From an uncultured Oscillospiraceae bacterium (GTDB taxonomy: Bacteria; Bacillota; Clostridia; Oscillospirales; Ruminococcaceae), in the NCBI GenBank assembly GCA_934527255.1, contig CAKTAM010000007.1, positions 1 through 32,644 of the forward strand: 32,644 nucleotides of DNA, given 5' to 3'. Numbering within the stretch: position 1 is the first letter of the stretch; each line of letters opens with the position of its first letter. Positions 32,623-32,644 of this stretch are shown one piece after another. The translations under genes and the position numbers were made by a program. Under the pieces are notes generated by a model that was given only the letters and a program-made list of their open reading frames with translations, was not told the origin of the DNA and did no database searches.

Positions 32623-32644
32623 AACGGTTTTTCCTGCTCTTTCC

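Overview
The window is GC-rich bacterial DNA, roughly 60-65% GC by eye, with dense genes on both strands. Several features point to a GC-rich Clostridia lineage of the Oscillospiraceae/Ruminococcaceae kind (Faecalibacterium, Gemmiger or Subdoligranulum-like): AGGAGG-type ribosome binding sites, lipobox lipoproteins, SpoIID, LCP and DUF896 (YnzC) proteins, heterodimeric ABC exporters, and sigma-A promoters of the TTGACA-17-TATAAT type. That placement is inferred from gene families, not from a marker gene. I see no rRNA, tRNA, CRISPR array, insertion sequence or phage gene. Most of the window looks like ordinary chromosome.

Layout. Bases 1-3000 hold rarA (cut by the left edge) and glyA on the minus strand, then nth on the plus strand. 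Bases 3000-10900 are a minus-strand run: a very large solute-binding lipoprotein, a TauE/SafE (TSUP) permease, a cytoplasmic GH78 alpha-L-rhamnosidase and an LCP cell-wall ligase, each with its own promoter and terminator. Bases 11000-16600 hold hisS, an OxlT-like MFS permease, a minus-strand spoIID, and an unrecognised membrane protein with a long Ala/Pro tail. Bases 16900-21900 hold a ZIP metal transporter, an M18 aminopeptidase and a GH36 alpha-galactosidase. Bases 22000-25200 hold a compact two-gene ParA/ParB-N cassette, a MATE exporter and a DUF896 protein. Bases 25300-27400 hold a rhomboid-fold protein without the protease serine motif and a PatB/MalY C-S lyase. Bases 27600-31850 are a tightly overlapped operon of a MarR regulator and two ABC half-transporters. 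The right edge holds a double zinc-ribbon protein.

How the genes work together. The clearest unit is the marR-ABC-ABC operon. It has a strong promoter and an inverted repeat just downstream of the predicted start, which looks like an autoregulatory operator. The two ABC subunits carry complementary degenerate and intact ATP sites, as in TM287/288. The second unit is parA with a ParB-like gene that starts at a GTG inside the parA 3' end. That protein has only the ParB N-terminal fold and no DNA-binding helix-turn-helix. The rhamnosidase, alpha-galactosidase and solute-binding protein suggest use of plant or host glycans, but no sugar permease genes are present here.

The best candidates for something little described are the minimal ParA/ParB-N pair, the 784-residue solute-binding lipoprotein with an extra N-terminal beta-rich domain, the probable pseudo-rhomboid, and the membrane protein with a structured leader at 14984-15049. 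None of these is proof of a new system.
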